Source: Myxococcales bacterium
Lineage (GTDB): Bacteria > Myxococcota > Myxococcia > Myxococcales > Myxococcaceae
Length of the DNA stretch: 47,858 nt
Assembly: GCA_030681895.1 (NCBI GenBank)
Contig: JAUXRI010000211.1
Location: 1-47,858, forward strand
Direction of reading: 5' to 3'
Below are positions 25,477 through 34,255 of the stretch, piece after piece; position 1 is the first letter of the stretch; every line of letters begins with the position of its first letter. The notes beneath the pieces are model-generated. The model did not search any database and was not told the DNA's origin. It saw only the letters and a list, made by a program, of their open reading frames with translations. A program made the position numbers and the translations under genes.

Positions 25477-26313
25477 ATGATCCGCTCGTTCACGTTCGTC
25501 GTGGTGCTGTTCGCTGGCCTTGCGTTCGCCGAGAAGACCGACGCGCAAATCCTCAAGGAGTTCGGCGCCGAGGTGCTCAAGAGTGCGCCGGCCTCGGTGC
25601 AGAGCGGCTCACCCATCGACAAGGCGCGCTACGGCTTCGCGAAGTACTGCGACATGCTCGCGAAGAACGACGTCGCGGTGAACTCGAACCTGTGGACTCG
25701 CCTGCAGAACCTCGCGCGCAACCAGGACGCGTCGAAGTGGACGTGCGGCGACCACGCCAACAACCTCGAGGCGGTCTTCCGCGGCATGGGCGTCAAGGAG
25801 CCGATGGGGATGATCTCCGCCGACGCCGACTCGTCGCTGCCCACCCCGAACGCAGACCACGGCGCGCTCGGCATCTCGTACCAGGGCAAGTTCCACTTCT
25901 TCGATGCGTGGCAGCTCGCCGTGAACAACGGCGGGAAATACACCGGCGCCGACAGCAGCAAGTGGAACGGCATGGACTCCAAAGCGTGGGAGACCGAGAT
26001 GAAGAAGCAGGGCTACGTGCGCTTCGCCGACGACGGCACCCATTTCCGCGCGGGCCTCGACCCTGCGCTCCAGAAGTACCTGAAGGTGCAGCCGGGCGAC
26101 GTGATGCACCCACCGAAAGACCTCTCGGCCGTCTCGAAGGAGCAGCTGCAGGCGCACATCGACGCGCTCAAGGCACAGCACAAGGCGCTGCAAGACGAGC
26201 TGACCGCGTTGCCGCCGGGAGCAGACGTCGCGGGCAATCAGATTCGCGCAGAACAGAAGTCGCTCTTTCAAGAGGTGATGCGCCTCAAGAAAGAGCTCGG
26301 CACGCGAAAGTGA
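25477..26313 (+). CDS. secreted papain/transglutaminase-like hypothetical protein
   Basis: 278 residues. Signal peptide MIRSFTFVVVLFAGLAFA. Residues about 45-200 are the folded part. C90 in KWTCGDHANN, H128 in NADHGALGIS and D143 in FHFFDAWQ are spaced like a Cys-His-Asp triad of papain or transglutaminase folds, a suggestion rather than a proven match. Residues about 215-275 are a helical, probably coiled-coil tail (LQAHIDALKAQHKALQDELTAL). An upstream ATG at 25447 in frame is possible, giving a longer basic n-region. It is downstream of a terminator, so it has its own promoter. It converges with the next gene, 3 bp apart. Confidence 0.7.
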   Translation: MIRSFTFVVVLFAGLAFAEKTDAQILKEFGAEVLKSAPASVQSGSPIDKARYGFAKYCDMLAKNDVAVNSNLWTRLQNLARNQDASKWTCGDHANNLEAVFRGMGVKEPMGMISADADSSLPTPNADHGALGISYQGKFHFFDAWQLAVNNGGKYTGADSSKWNGMDSKAWETEMKKQGYVRFADDGTHFRAGLDPALQKYLKVQPGDVMHPPKDLSAVSKEQLQAHIDALKAQHKALQDELTALPPGADVAGNQIRAEQKSLFQEVMRLKKELGTRK

Positions 26314-26316
26314 ACG

Positions 26317-27288
26317 TCACGGCGTGGTGATGGAGCCCTTGACCGAGACGCGGTCATTCGACTTCTTCGCGGCGCAGCGGGTGGCGTCACCTTCGAGCGC
26401 GGCGTTGGCCGTGAAGTTCAACGACAGCTCGCTGCAGCCGAACTTCGGAGCGTTCGCGAGGTCTGCCGCGTCGTTCAGCTTCTTCATCTCCGCGTTGATG
26501 GCGTTGAGCTCGGGTTGCACGGCGTTGTAGCAGGCGGCCATCTTGTCCTGAGGCACCTTGCCGCACGGGCCCATCTTCGCGGTCGCCTTCTGCAGGCGTC
26601 CCTCGAGGGCCTTGCGCTCCGGAGACTCCATCGACGCCATCATGGCCTTCATCTGCGCCTGGCCATCGGCCTCGGTCGGCAGCTGAGACACCGAGAGGCC
26701 GTTGGTGTTGAGGCTGATGGTGTAGTTCGCGGTGCCGAGCGCCTTGCTGTCCTTCGTCCACGTGCCGGGCACCGCGATGCTGCGCCTGCCCGAGGTGAAG
26801 TCGAGCTTCGCGGTGAGCCGCGCGCCCTCGACGTCGACGAGCAGCGTGTGTTTGCAGCCGAGCAGGAAGCTGCCGAGGTACGCCGCGCGGCCCGAGCCCG
26901 CTTGCACGCCCTGAATCTCGAACGGGCGCGGAAGAATGGTGGGCTTCGCGGTGAGCGTCGCGGCCCAGGTGCCGCTGCCGAACTTCTCGTTCGAGATGGT
27001 GACGTCATCGGTGGTGGCGACGAAGAGGCTGCCGGCCGGCAGGTTCGTCTTGAGCTTCACGTCGACCGACTGGCCGGGGCACAGCACCACCATGCCGTTC
27101 GTCGATTCACCTGGCGTCACGGCGAACGCCAGCTCGGGCGTCGGGTCTTTCGTGTCGTTCTTGAGGCCGAGCTTCTTGCGCTGCTCCTGGGTCTGCTGGC
27201 GGAAGTCCTGCACCTTCTTCTCCCAGGCAGGACCCGCGAGCGCCGTCGAGGCCATCACCACCATCGCAACGAAGAACCGTCGAGCCAT
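26317..27288 (-). CDS. secreted hypothetical protein
   Basis: 323 residues. Signal peptide MARRFFVAMVVMASTALAGPA. A charged helical segment (WEKKVQDFRQQTQEQRKKL) follows, then beta-rich repeats (about 60-230: VDVKLKTNLPAGSLFVATTDD, GTWAATLTAKPTIL) and a helical stretch with four cysteines (GPCGKVPQDKMAACYNAV and FGCSEL). Probably periplasmic. No family recognised. GGAGGGG sits just before the ATG, a strong start, while the frame is open well upstream. Confidence 0.75.
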   Translation of the reverse strand: MARRFFVAMVVMASTALAGPAWEKKVQDFRQQTQEQRKKLGLKNDTKDPTPELAFAVTPGESTNGMVVLCPGQSVDVKLKTNLPAGSLFVATTDDVTISNEKFGSGTWAATLTAKPTILPRPFEIQGVQAGSGRAAYLGSFLLGCKHTLLVDVEGARLTAKLDFTSGRRSIAVPGTWTKDSKALGTANYTISLNTNGLSVSQLPTEADGQAQMKAMMASMESPERKALEGRLQKATAKMGPCGKVPQDKMAACYNAVQPELNAINAEMKKLNDAADLANAPKFGCSELSLNFTANAALEGDATRCAAKKSNDRVSVKGSITTP

Positions 27289-27402
27289 CGTCCCCTCCAG
27301 GGTGTGCGTGCAGGAGCGCGATATCGCTTCTGTGGTGACGGGTCGACGGCCACGAGCGCGTACCGCTCCGGCACGAGTCAGAACCCGAGTTGGACTGCTC
27401 CC

Positions 27403-27819
27403 ATGCCATGGTCCTGCGTGCGCAACGCAACCGTCTACGGCCTTGCCATCACCGCCGTCGCCAACGTCATCGGCGGCGTCGGTGCGCTGGTGGCTCCCGA
27501 CTTCGTCGCGCAAACGCTCTACGCGAGAGACGTCAGCGCCGACCCGCTGCTGCTGCGCTTTCACCTGGTCTTCTGGCTGTTCGTCGTCGCGATGGGTGCG
27601 GGCTACGGCGTCGCCGCGCGTCGGTCGAGCCAGGGTCATGACGAGGTCGCGATCCTCGTGGCTGGCGGGCTCGGCAAGGGTGCTGCTGCAGTGTTGTGGG
27701 TCGAGATGGTGGTGCGGGGCCTCGCGACGCCGACGGCCCTCGCCGCCGCCGCGTTCGATGGCAGTCTCGGAGTGCTGTTTCTCTTCCGGCTGCTGCAGGT
27801 CCGCACGCAGCGCCGCTGA
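27403..27819 (+). CDS. four-helix membrane protein
   Basis: 138 residues with four predicted membrane helices: VYGLAITAVANVIGGVGALV, LVFWLFVVAMGAGYGVA, VAILVAGGLGKGAAAVLWVE and AAAFDGSLGVLFLFRLL. It resembles small DoxX-like or DUF-type integral proteins but no motif fixes a family. The start is the ATG at 27403 (MPWSCVRNATVYG). It is divergent from the preceding secreted protein and lies 59 bp ahead of the acyl-CoA dehydrogenase gene. Confidence 0.65.
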   Translation: MPWSCVRNATVYGLAITAVANVIGGVGALVAPDFVAQTLYARDVSADPLLLRFHLVFWLFVVAMGAGYGVAARRSSQGHDEVAILVAGGLGKGAAAVLWVEMVVRGLATPTALAAAAFDGSLGVLFLFRLLQVRTQRR

Positions 27820-27878
27820 CGCCTCGAGACTGAACTCCCACGTCGCCTTCATCGCGTCGTGGAGGCAGTCTGCGCCCC

Positions 27879-29543
27879 ATGGAACGACTCCTTCGTGGTG
27901 GTGAGTTCTTGAGCCGGCCCGCGGGCCGCATCGGCAGCCCCGAGACGTTCACCGACGAACACCGCGCCCTCGCCGCGACGGCCCTGCGCTTCTCGAAAGA
28001 GATGGTGCTGCCAGTCGCGTCACGCATCGAAGCGAAGGACTTCACGCTGCTGAAGGAGCTGATCCGCAAAGCCGGCGCGCTGGGGCTCATCGGCGTCGAC
28101 CTCGAAGCAGAATACGGAGGCCTCGCACTCGACGTCACCTCGACGTTGCTGGTGGCCGAGTCGAAATCGCTGCTGGGGAGTTGGTCGGTCACGTTCGGCG
28201 CGCAGACGTGCATCGGCACCTTGCCCATCGCGTTCTTCGGAACGGCCGCGCAGAAGGCGAAGTACCTGCCGGGCCTGTGCTCAGGAGAGACCGTCTCGGC
28301 GTATGCGCTCACCGAAGCAGGCAGCGGCAGTGACGCGCTCGGCGCGAAGACGCGCGCGGTGAAGAGCGCCGATGGCCGCCACTGGGTGCTCGACGGGAGC
28401 AAGCAGTACATCACCAACGCTGGCTTCGCCGACGTCTTCATCGTCTTCGCGAAGGTCGACGGCGAGCGCTTCACCGCCTTCATCGTCGACAGAGACACGC
28501 CCGGCCTCACCATCGGCGCGGAAGAACACAAGATGGGCATTCGCGGCTCGTCGACGTGTCCGCTCACGTTCGAGGGCGCGCTGGTGCCGGTGGAGAACCT
28601 GCTCGGCGTCGAAGGCCGCGGCCACGTCATCGCGTTCAACATCTTGAACCTGGGCCGGCTGAAGCTCGGCGCTGGCGTGCTGGGCTCGATGAAGCATCAC
28701 CTCGCGGCCTCACTGGAATACGTGTCGGCGCGCACGCAGTTCGGCACGGCGCTCGTTCGCTTCGGGCTCACCAGAGAGAAGCTCGCGCGCATGACGGCCA
28801 GCATCTACGCGGTGGAGTCGATGGCGTACCGCACTGGTGGGCTCATCGACGCGCACCTGGCGACAGGCGCCTCGAAGCTCGAAGCCGTGGAGCAGTTCGT
28901 CATCGAGTCCTCCATCTTGAAGGTGCTCGGGTCCGAAGCGCTGGGCACGGTCATCGACGACGCGGTGCAGTTGCATGGCGGCGCTGGCTACATCGAGGAC
29001 TACCCGGTCGAGCGTGCGTATCGAGACGCGCGGATCAACCGCATCTTCGAGGGGACGAATGAGATCAACCGGCTCCTGGTGACGGGCACGCTGCTGAAGC
29101 GGGTGACGCGTGGCACGCTGACGCTGGACGCTCCACCGGTCGATGACTCACCGTCGGGCCGGCTCAAGACACTCGCGTACGAGTGCCTGATGACGGCGGT
29201 GGAGACGTTGGGGCCTTCGCTCGAACATCACCAACTCGTGCTCGCGTCGGTGTCGGACCTGCTGATGGAGGCGTTCTCGCTCGAGTCCGTCGTCGCGCGA
29301 AATCGGCAGCTCGAGGGCGCGGCGCCGTGGCGGAAGGCCGTGGAGTCGTGGTGCATCGAAGGCAGTCATCACCGCGCGCAGCAGTCGGCGCGGCGGGTGT
29401 ACGGCTCGGTGCTCGAGGGTGAGGCGCGGGCGAAGGCGATGACGCGGGCTCGGGCGCTCCAGGTGATTCCAGACGAGAGCCCTGAGGCGATGCATGAGAC
29501 CATCGCGGCGGCGGTCGAAGCGGCGCGCGGCTACCCGTCCTGA
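27879..29543 (+). CDS. acyl-CoA dehydrogenase, long-chain type with C-terminal extension
   Basis: 554 residues, longer than the usual 380-400, like VLCAD/FadE-type enzymes with an added helical domain. The N-terminal helical domain, FAD-binding middle (YALTEAGSGSDALGAKTRAVKS) and C-terminal helices are all visible. The catalytic base is E391 in RIFEGTNEINR, followed by the usual NRLL. It oxidises acyl-CoA to trans-2-enoyl-CoA in beta-oxidation, passing electrons to ETF. Residues about 420-554 form the extension (LGPSLEHHQLVLASVSDLLMEAF). GGAGG lies 15 bases before the ATG. Chain-length preference not predictable. Confidence 0.93.
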   Translation: MERLLRGGEFLSRPAGRIGSPETFTDEHRALAATALRFSKEMVLPVASRIEAKDFTLLKELIRKAGALGLIGVDLEAEYGGLALDVTSTLLVAESKSLLGSWSVTFGAQTCIGTLPIAFFGTAAQKAKYLPGLCSGETVSAYALTEAGSGSDALGAKTRAVKSADGRHWVLDGSKQYITNAGFADVFIVFAKVDGERFTAFIVDRDTPGLTIGAEEHKMGIRGSSTCPLTFEGALVPVENLLGVEGRGHVIAFNILNLGRLKLGAGVLGSMKHHLAASLEYVSARTQFGTALVRFGLTREKLARMTASIYAVESMAYRTGGLIDAHLATGASKLEAVEQFVIESSILKVLGSEALGTVIDDAVQLHGGAGYIEDYPVERAYRDARINRIFEGTNEINRLLVTGTLLKRVTRGTLTLDAPPVDDSPSGRLKTLAYECLMTAVETLGPSLEHHQLVLASVSDLLMEAFSLESVVARNRQLEGAAPWRKAVESWCIEGSHHRAQQSARRVYGSVLEGEARAKAMTRARALQVIPDESPEAMHETIAAAVEAARGYPS

Positions 29544-29627
29544 CGATTCGATGTCGAGAACCAGCAGGTGACTCCGACGTGTCTTTCAGAGCGCCGATGA
29601 CCGGCGCGCCATCACGAGGAAAACGTC

Positions 29628-30020
29628 ATGAAATACATGGTGCTGATGCAGGGCAACGCCTCCGGAATGAAGTCGTTCGGCGCGATGCCGCCAGAGGACA
29701 TCAGAAGACACATTCAGTTCATGATTTCGCTCAACGAGGAGCTCGCGAAGACGGGCGAGCTGGTCGATGCGCAAGGCCTCTCGGGCCCGGAGCAGGCCAG
29801 AATCGTTCGCGCGAAGGGGCCGAGCGGAGGCGTCACCGTCACCGACGGGCCGTTCCCCGAGACGAAAGAGTTCCTCGCCGGCTACTGGATTCTCGACTGC
29901 GCCACCGAGCAGCGGGTGCTCGACCTCGCCGCGCGCATCTCCGGCGCGCCCGGCAAAGGCGGGGAGCCCGTCAACATCCCCGTCGAAGTGCGGCCGATTG
30001 GTCAGGCGCCGAACGTCTGA
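29628..30020 (+). CDS. YCII/DGPF-domain protein
   Basis: 130 residues matching the YCII-related DGPF family: MKYMVLMQGNAS, the VTDGPFPETKEFLAGYWILD core, and the IPVEVRPIG tail. The DGPF motif gives the family its name. Family members are small enzymatic-looking proteins often encoded beside ECF42 sigma factors, as here: the sigma gene begins 39 bp downstream. GAGGAAA precedes the ATG at a good distance. Molecular function unknown. Confidence 0.92.
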   Translation: MKYMVLMQGNASGMKSFGAMPPEDIRRHIQFMISLNEELAKTGELVDAQGLSGPEQARIVRAKGPSGGVTVTDGPFPETKEFLAGYWILDCATEQRVLDLAARISGAPGKGGEPVNIPVEVRPIGQAPNV

Positions 30021-30058
30021 AGTCCGATGCGGTGCGAGCGGTGTAGCCTCGGTCGGCA

Positions 30059-31285
30059 GTGGCGCTCGAGGCACAGCTGCGGGAGTTGGCTCCGCTCGTC
30101 TTGAGCGCGGTGCTGCGTCGGTTTCGCGACTTCGCGGCGGCTGAGGACGCAGTGCAAGAGGCGCTGCTGGCCGCGTCGCTCCAGTGGCCGAAGGAAGGCG
30201 AGCCCGAGAGCCCTCGTGGCTGGTTGATTCAGACGGCCTTTCGACGCCTCACCGACGAGCACCGCGCCGCGACGGCACGACGACGGCGTGAAGACGAAGC
30301 GCAGGCGGAGCGTGAAGCAGAGCACCTGGCGTTCGCGAGAGAGCCGATGGACGAGGAGCGGGACGACACCCTGATTCTGCTCTTCATGTGCTGCCACCCG
30401 GCGCTCACGGAAGCCTCGGCGATCGCGCTCACCCTGCGGGCCGTCGGGGGCCTGACGACCGCCGAGATTGCGGCGGCCTTCTTCGTGCCTGAAGCGACGA
30501 TGGCGCAACGGATCAGCCGGGCGAAGCAGACGGTGAAGCAGTCAGGCGTGCCGTTTCAGCTGCCGAGCGACGTCTCGCAGCAGCTCTCGTCGGTGCTGCA
30601 CGTGCTCTACCTGGTGTTCAACGAGGGCTACACCAGCAGCAGCGGGCCGGTGTTGGCGCGGGTCGACCTCACGGCAGAGGCGATTCGACTGACGCGCGAG
30701 GTGCTCCGGCTCAGGCCGAACGACGTCGAGGTCGGCGGGCTGCTCGCGTTGATGCTGCTGACGGAGGCGCGACGTCCGGCACGCACCACGGCGACAGGCG
30801 CGCTCGTGCCCCTCGACGTGCAGGACCGTCGCTTGTGGAATCGCGAGCTGATTGCCGAGGGCACAGCGCTCGTCACCGCGACGCTCGGGCGCGGCACGAC
30901 CGGGCCGTACCAGGTGCAGGCCGCCATCGCCGCCCTTCACGACGAAGCCGCGCGCGCTGAAGACACCGACTGGCCGCAGATTCAGGCGCTGTACGAGGTG
31001 CTCGAAGCGTTGGCGCCGAACCCGATGGTGACGTTGAACAAGGTGGTGGCGCTCGCGATGGTGCAGGGCCCGCGCGCGGGGCTCGAGGCGTTGCAGGTGC
31101 TGGAAGCCGACGAGCGTCTGACGGGGAGCCACCGGCTCGAGGCCGTTCGCGCGCACCTGCTGGAGCGGGCGGGCGAGGTGGCGGCCTCCATCGTCAGCTA
31201 CCAGCGCGCCGCCGAGCGGACGGAGAGTGAGCCAGAGCGCGCGTACCTCCTGGGGAAGGCGCAGGCGCTGGGTTCCGTTCGGTGA
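30059..31285 (+). CDS. ECF42-type RNA polymerase sigma factor with TPR-like C-terminal extension
   Basis: 408 residues. An ECF core (about 1-170): region 2 FAAAEDAVQEALLAASLQWP and region 4 LTTAEIAAAFFVPEATMAQRISRAKQ. A long C-terminal extension (about 185-405) has the DUF6596-like motif SSVLHVLYLVFNEGYT and helical TPR-like repeats. ECF42 factors use this extension in place of a separate anti-sigma and are genetically linked to DGPF/YCII proteins (shown in Streptomyces venezuelae). The GTG start lies 39 bp after the YCII stop, so the two probably form an operon. Confidence 0.92.
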   Translation: MALEAQLRELAPLVLSAVLRRFRDFAAAEDAVQEALLAASLQWPKEGEPESPRGWLIQTAFRRLTDEHRAATARRRREDEAQAEREAEHLAFAREPMDEERDDTLILLFMCCHPALTEASAIALTLRAVGGLTTAEIAAAFFVPEATMAQRISRAKQTVKQSGVPFQLPSDVSQQLSSVLHVLYLVFNEGYTSSSGPVLARVDLTAEAIRLTREVLRLRPNDVEVGGLLALMLLTEARRPARTTATGALVPLDVQDRRLWNRELIAEGTALVTATLGRGTTGPYQVQAAIAALHDEAARAEDTDWPQIQALYEVLEALAPNPMVTLNKVVALAMVQGPRAGLEALQVLEADERLTGSHRLEAVRAHLLERAGEVAASIVSYQRAAERTESEPERAYLLGKAQALGSVR

Positions 31286-31514
31286 GGTCGAGGCCGCCCT
31301 CGAGCCCGGAGCGACGCGCACTGCTGAGCACAGCCAGGAGCGGCTCCCGGCTGGGAAGAATGCGCAGACGCTGCGTTCGACGCGACGAGCCCCGACTTGT
31401 CACTCGGCGTTTCGTTTCGTGTTGAGGGCTCCTGTCGATGTCGAGCGCGAGGCCGCCGCTCCGACTTCTGGGAATCAGCGCCACTCGGGGCGCTCATCAG
31501 CTCGGGAGTTCCCC

Positions 31515-31904
31515 ATGAAGTCCACCCTGCCTCGCAGCATCGGCGCCGTCGCCGCAGCCTTCGTGTCCGTCATCGTCGCCACGACACTCATCGACGTCCT
31601 CCTGCACGCGACGAACGTCTTCCCACCGTGGGGCGAACGCATGAGCGACCCGCTCTTCGGGCTCGCGCTCGCCTATCGTCTGGTGCTCGACACCGCTGGC
31701 GCGGCGCTCACGGCGCGGCTTGCGCCGTCGAAGCCGATGCTGCACGCGCTCGTCGTCGGAGCCATCGGCACGGTGCTCGCCCTCGTCGCCGCGCTCGCGA
31801 TGGGCGACCAGGGCCCCGCCTGGTACGCGTACGGGCTGGCGGCGTCATCGGTGCCGACCGCGTGGCTGGGCGCGCTGCTCGCTCGCCGCCGGGAGCCGGC
31901 CTAA
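31515..31904 (+). CDS. small four-helix membrane protein
   Basis: 129 residues with four hydrophobic segments: IGAVAAAFVSVIVATTLIDVLL, LFGLALAYRLVLDTAGAAL, MLHALVVGAIGTVLALVAAL and YGLAASSVPTAWLGALLA. GGGAG lies seven bases before the ATG. No motif identifies a family. The OsmC gene begins 10 bp downstream, so the two may be co-transcribed. Function unknown. Confidence 0.7.
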   Translation: MKSTLPRSIGAVAAAFVSVIVATTLIDVLLHATNVFPPWGERMSDPLFGLALAYRLVLDTAGAALTARLAPSKPMLHALVVGAIGTVLALVAALAMGDQGPAWYAYGLAASSVPTAWLGALLARRREPA

Positions 31905-31914
31905 ACCGCTGCAC

Positions 31915-32373
31915 ATGTCACGGCACACGGCGACGATTCGGTGGAAGCGGGAAGGCGACTTCGCGCGGAAGAAGTACCACCGCGGGCATCGGTGGAGCTT
32001 CGACGGTGGCGTCGAGGTGCCGGCCGGCGCCTCACCGCACGTGGTGCCTGCGCAGATGACGAACGAGCATGGCGTCGACCCGGAGGAGGCGTTCGTCGCC
32101 GCCATCTCGAGCTGTCACATGCTGACGTTCCTCTTCCTCGCCGCGAACGATGGCTTCGTGGCGGAGTCGTACGACGACGAGGCCGCGGGCCTGCTCGCCG
32201 TCGACGGTGGAGGAGGACAGTCCATCACCGAGGTCGTGCTGCGACCGCACATCGCCTGGGCGGAGGGTAAGGCGCCGACGGGTGATCAGCTCGAGGCGCT
32301 CCATGCGCGGGCCCACGAGGAGTGCTTCATCGCGCGCTCGGTGAAGTGTGCGATTCGCGTCGAGTCGGCCTGA
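31915..32373 (+). CDS. OsmC family protein, probable organic hydroperoxide reductase type
   Basis: 152 residues, normal for OsmC/Ohr. The active-site region is seen: DPEEAFVAAISSCHML with C67, and a second cysteine C137 in HEECFIARSVKC, with a further C145. These use a cysteine pair to reduce organic peroxides, regenerated by lipoyl or thiol partners. The N-terminal KYHRGHRWSFDGGVEVPAGAS matches the longer OsmC-like subgroup. ATG at 31915 follows the membrane protein gene by 10 bp. Confidence 0.88.
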   Translation: MSRHTATIRWKREGDFARKKYHRGHRWSFDGGVEVPAGASPHVVPAQMTNEHGVDPEEAFVAAISSCHMLTFLFLAANDGFVAESYDDEAAGLLAVDGGGGQSITEVVLRPHIAWAEGKAPTGDQLEALHARAHEECFIARSVKCAIRVESA

Positions 32374-32602
32374 CCGCCTCCTTCTGACTCGCCTTCCAGA
32401 TGGCGAAGTCGCGACGGGCCCGCTCGAGCGGCTTCGCGAGCTTGATTCGATAGTGGAGCGCCCAGCCCAGCCCTCACCCTCCGCGTCCGGGGCGGCGCAG
32501 AACAAGAATCCCCGGCACGGCGAATCGACCGTCTGGCCCTGCGCCGCGACCGACGGGCCACATCGGCGCCCACGAACGTCGCTGTCGGCGGTTCACTGAG
32601 AC

Positions 32603-33652
32603 ATGTCGCTCGCCCTCGCGCTGCTCGTCGTGACTGCCGCACCGTCACCAGATTGGAAGACGCTGCACCTCGCGTTGTCACTCTCGCGAGCGCTCGAGAC
32701 GGGCGACTACGGCGGCACGCCCGGTGGCTTCAAGGCCATCACCCTCTCGCACGTGGCCGATGGCTGCGTCTGGCAGGCGCAACGACACCCGGAGCGCACG
32801 GACGCGGCCCGACACTGCGTCGCGCTCGCGCACGCCCGCGCGCTCGACCTGCACGCGGAAGCCTGTCCCGTGTCCGAAGGCGCTCGACGCTGCGATGTCG
32901 ACGCGCTGCTCGAGAAGGAGAACCCGCTCTCGCTCGCGCACTGGCTCCTGGTGATGGGCGCGAATGACGCCCTCGGCACCTGCCCCGATGCTGCACTGCA
33001 CCAGAAACTCGCCGCAGGGCTCGCCGCGCAGGCCGTGGCGGACGAGTTCGCGCACGTGCCTTCGTACCGGAACCTGCCGCTCCGCTGGCCGGCAGATCAG
33101 TCCGCGCTCCTCGCGGGCCTTCATCGCGCCGACGTCGCGCACGGCACGACCTTTCACGTTGAGCCGCTCGAGAAGTTCACGACCTTCATCGACCAGAAGG
33201 GGCTCCATCGCTCGGGGCTGCCGGTCTCGGAGGTAACGGGGAAGGGCCCCGGCGCCCGCTTCCCTCGCGGCTGCGCCCAGTCGTTCATCAGCCGCTATCT
33301 CGCCGAGGTCGACGCGCCTCGCACCGCCACCTGGTGGAAGACGTACAAGAGATCGTATTTCGTGACGTTTCCGCTCGGCGTCGTCGGCTTCCGCGAGTGG
33401 CCGCCGGGCGTCGATGGCGCGAGCGACACGGACTCGGGGCCCATCGTCTTCGGCATCGGCGCGGCGGCGTCAGCGCTCGCCATCAGCGCGGCGAAGGCGC
33501 AGGGCGATGGCGCACTCGCACGGCAGCTCGAACGAAGCGCGGAGCAGGTGATGTCGCTCGGTGTCGGGAGCGCCGTCGCGCACCAGGCCTTCGCCGAGGC
33601 GATTCGTTTCGAAGGGCAGTGGCATCCCCTCGCTGTCACCGACGCGCGGTGA
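32603..33652 (+). CDS. secreted hypothetical protein, possibly alpha/alpha-toroid fold
   Basis: 349 residues. A short signal peptide (MSLALALLVVTAAPSP) is followed by helical repeats. Seven cysteines occur, some in pairs (ACPVSEGARRC). A conserved-looking block FGREWPPG-like (VGFREWPPGVDGASDTDSGP) with many acidic residues is reminiscent of linalool dehydratase/isomerase-like or other alpha/alpha-barrel enzymes, but this is only tentative. It converges with the VOC gene, 5 bp between stops. Function not assigned. Confidence 0.68.
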   Translation: MSLALALLVVTAAPSPDWKTLHLALSLSRALETGDYGGTPGGFKAITLSHVADGCVWQAQRHPERTDAARHCVALAHARALDLHAEACPVSEGARRCDVDALLEKENPLSLAHWLLVMGANDALGTCPDAALHQKLAAGLAAQAVADEFAHVPSYRNLPLRWPADQSALLAGLHRADVAHGTTFHVEPLEKFTTFIDQKGLHRSGLPVSEVTGKGPGARFPRGCAQSFISRYLAEVDAPRTATWWKTYKRSYFVTFPLGVVGFREWPPGVDGASDTDSGPIVFGIGAAASALAISAAKAQGDGALARQLERSAEQVMSLGVGSAVAHQAFAEAIRFEGQWHPLAVTDAR

Positions 33653-33657
33653 CGGCT

Positions 33658-34206
33658 TCAGGGACGCGGCTGGCGAAGGCCGTGCTTCCTGAGGAAGGCC
33701 CGACGCGCCGCAAGGTTCTCGAAGCTCGTGACGCCGCTGGCCTTCATCTTCTCGTCGACGGCGAGCCTGAACGTCTCGGCCCTGGACAGGTACTGCGTGG
33801 CGCGCGCAAGCGCAGCCGCAGACTGCCGGACCCGGGGCGCCTGCATGAGGAGGAGCTCGTTCCCAAACGGGTCGACGAGCGTGAAGAGGCCAGTGGGCGT
33901 GCGCTTCACCGTCGCTCCGCGGGCCGCGAGTCGTTTCCTGGCGAGCGCGAGCGAACGAACCTCGAGCATCAGAAGAGGAGCGCGGTCGCGACTCCCATCG
34001 ACCAGCGGGATGCGTGGGTCTCCCCAATCGAGACAGAGCGAAAAGCGCTGCCTGCCAAAGCGCAGCTCGACGAACTCACCGATGGAGAGATCGACCCGGC
34101 GCACCTCACACCCGAGCACGTTCTGGTACCACGAGAGCGCAGCGGGCCAGTTGCTGACAGGCATCACGACCGAGACCGAATCGAAACGAACGTGCGAAGT
34201 GGGCAT
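33658..34206 (-). CDS. VOC-superfamily (glyoxalase/bleomycin-resistance-like) protein
   Basis: 182 residues. The N-terminal 115 residues match a VOC module with paired beta-alpha-beta-beta-beta units: SVVMPVSNWPAALSWYQNVLGCEV, GEFVELRFGRQRFSLCLD, LLMLEVRSLALARKRLAARG, and FTLVDPFGNELLL. The VDPFGNEL block is the usual C-terminal metal-ligand region. A helical tail of about 60 residues (SAAALARATQYLSRAETFRL) is extra. Substrate unknown. No strong Shine-Dalgarno before the ATG at 34206. It is divergent from the hydrolase gene across 49 bp. Confidence 0.82.
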   Translation of the reverse strand: MPTSHVRFDSVSVVMPVSNWPAALSWYQNVLGCEVRRVDLSIGEFVELRFGRQRFSLCLDWGDPRIPLVDGSRDRAPLLMLEVRSLALARKRLAARGATVKRTPTGLFTLVDPFGNELLLMQAPRVRQSAAALARATQYLSRAETFRLAVDEKMKASGVTSFENLAARRAFLRKHGLRQPRP

Positions 34207-34255
34207 GGCTGGTGAGGAGCGTCCTTCAAGAACCGCGGGCTGTCGACCATGCGCC

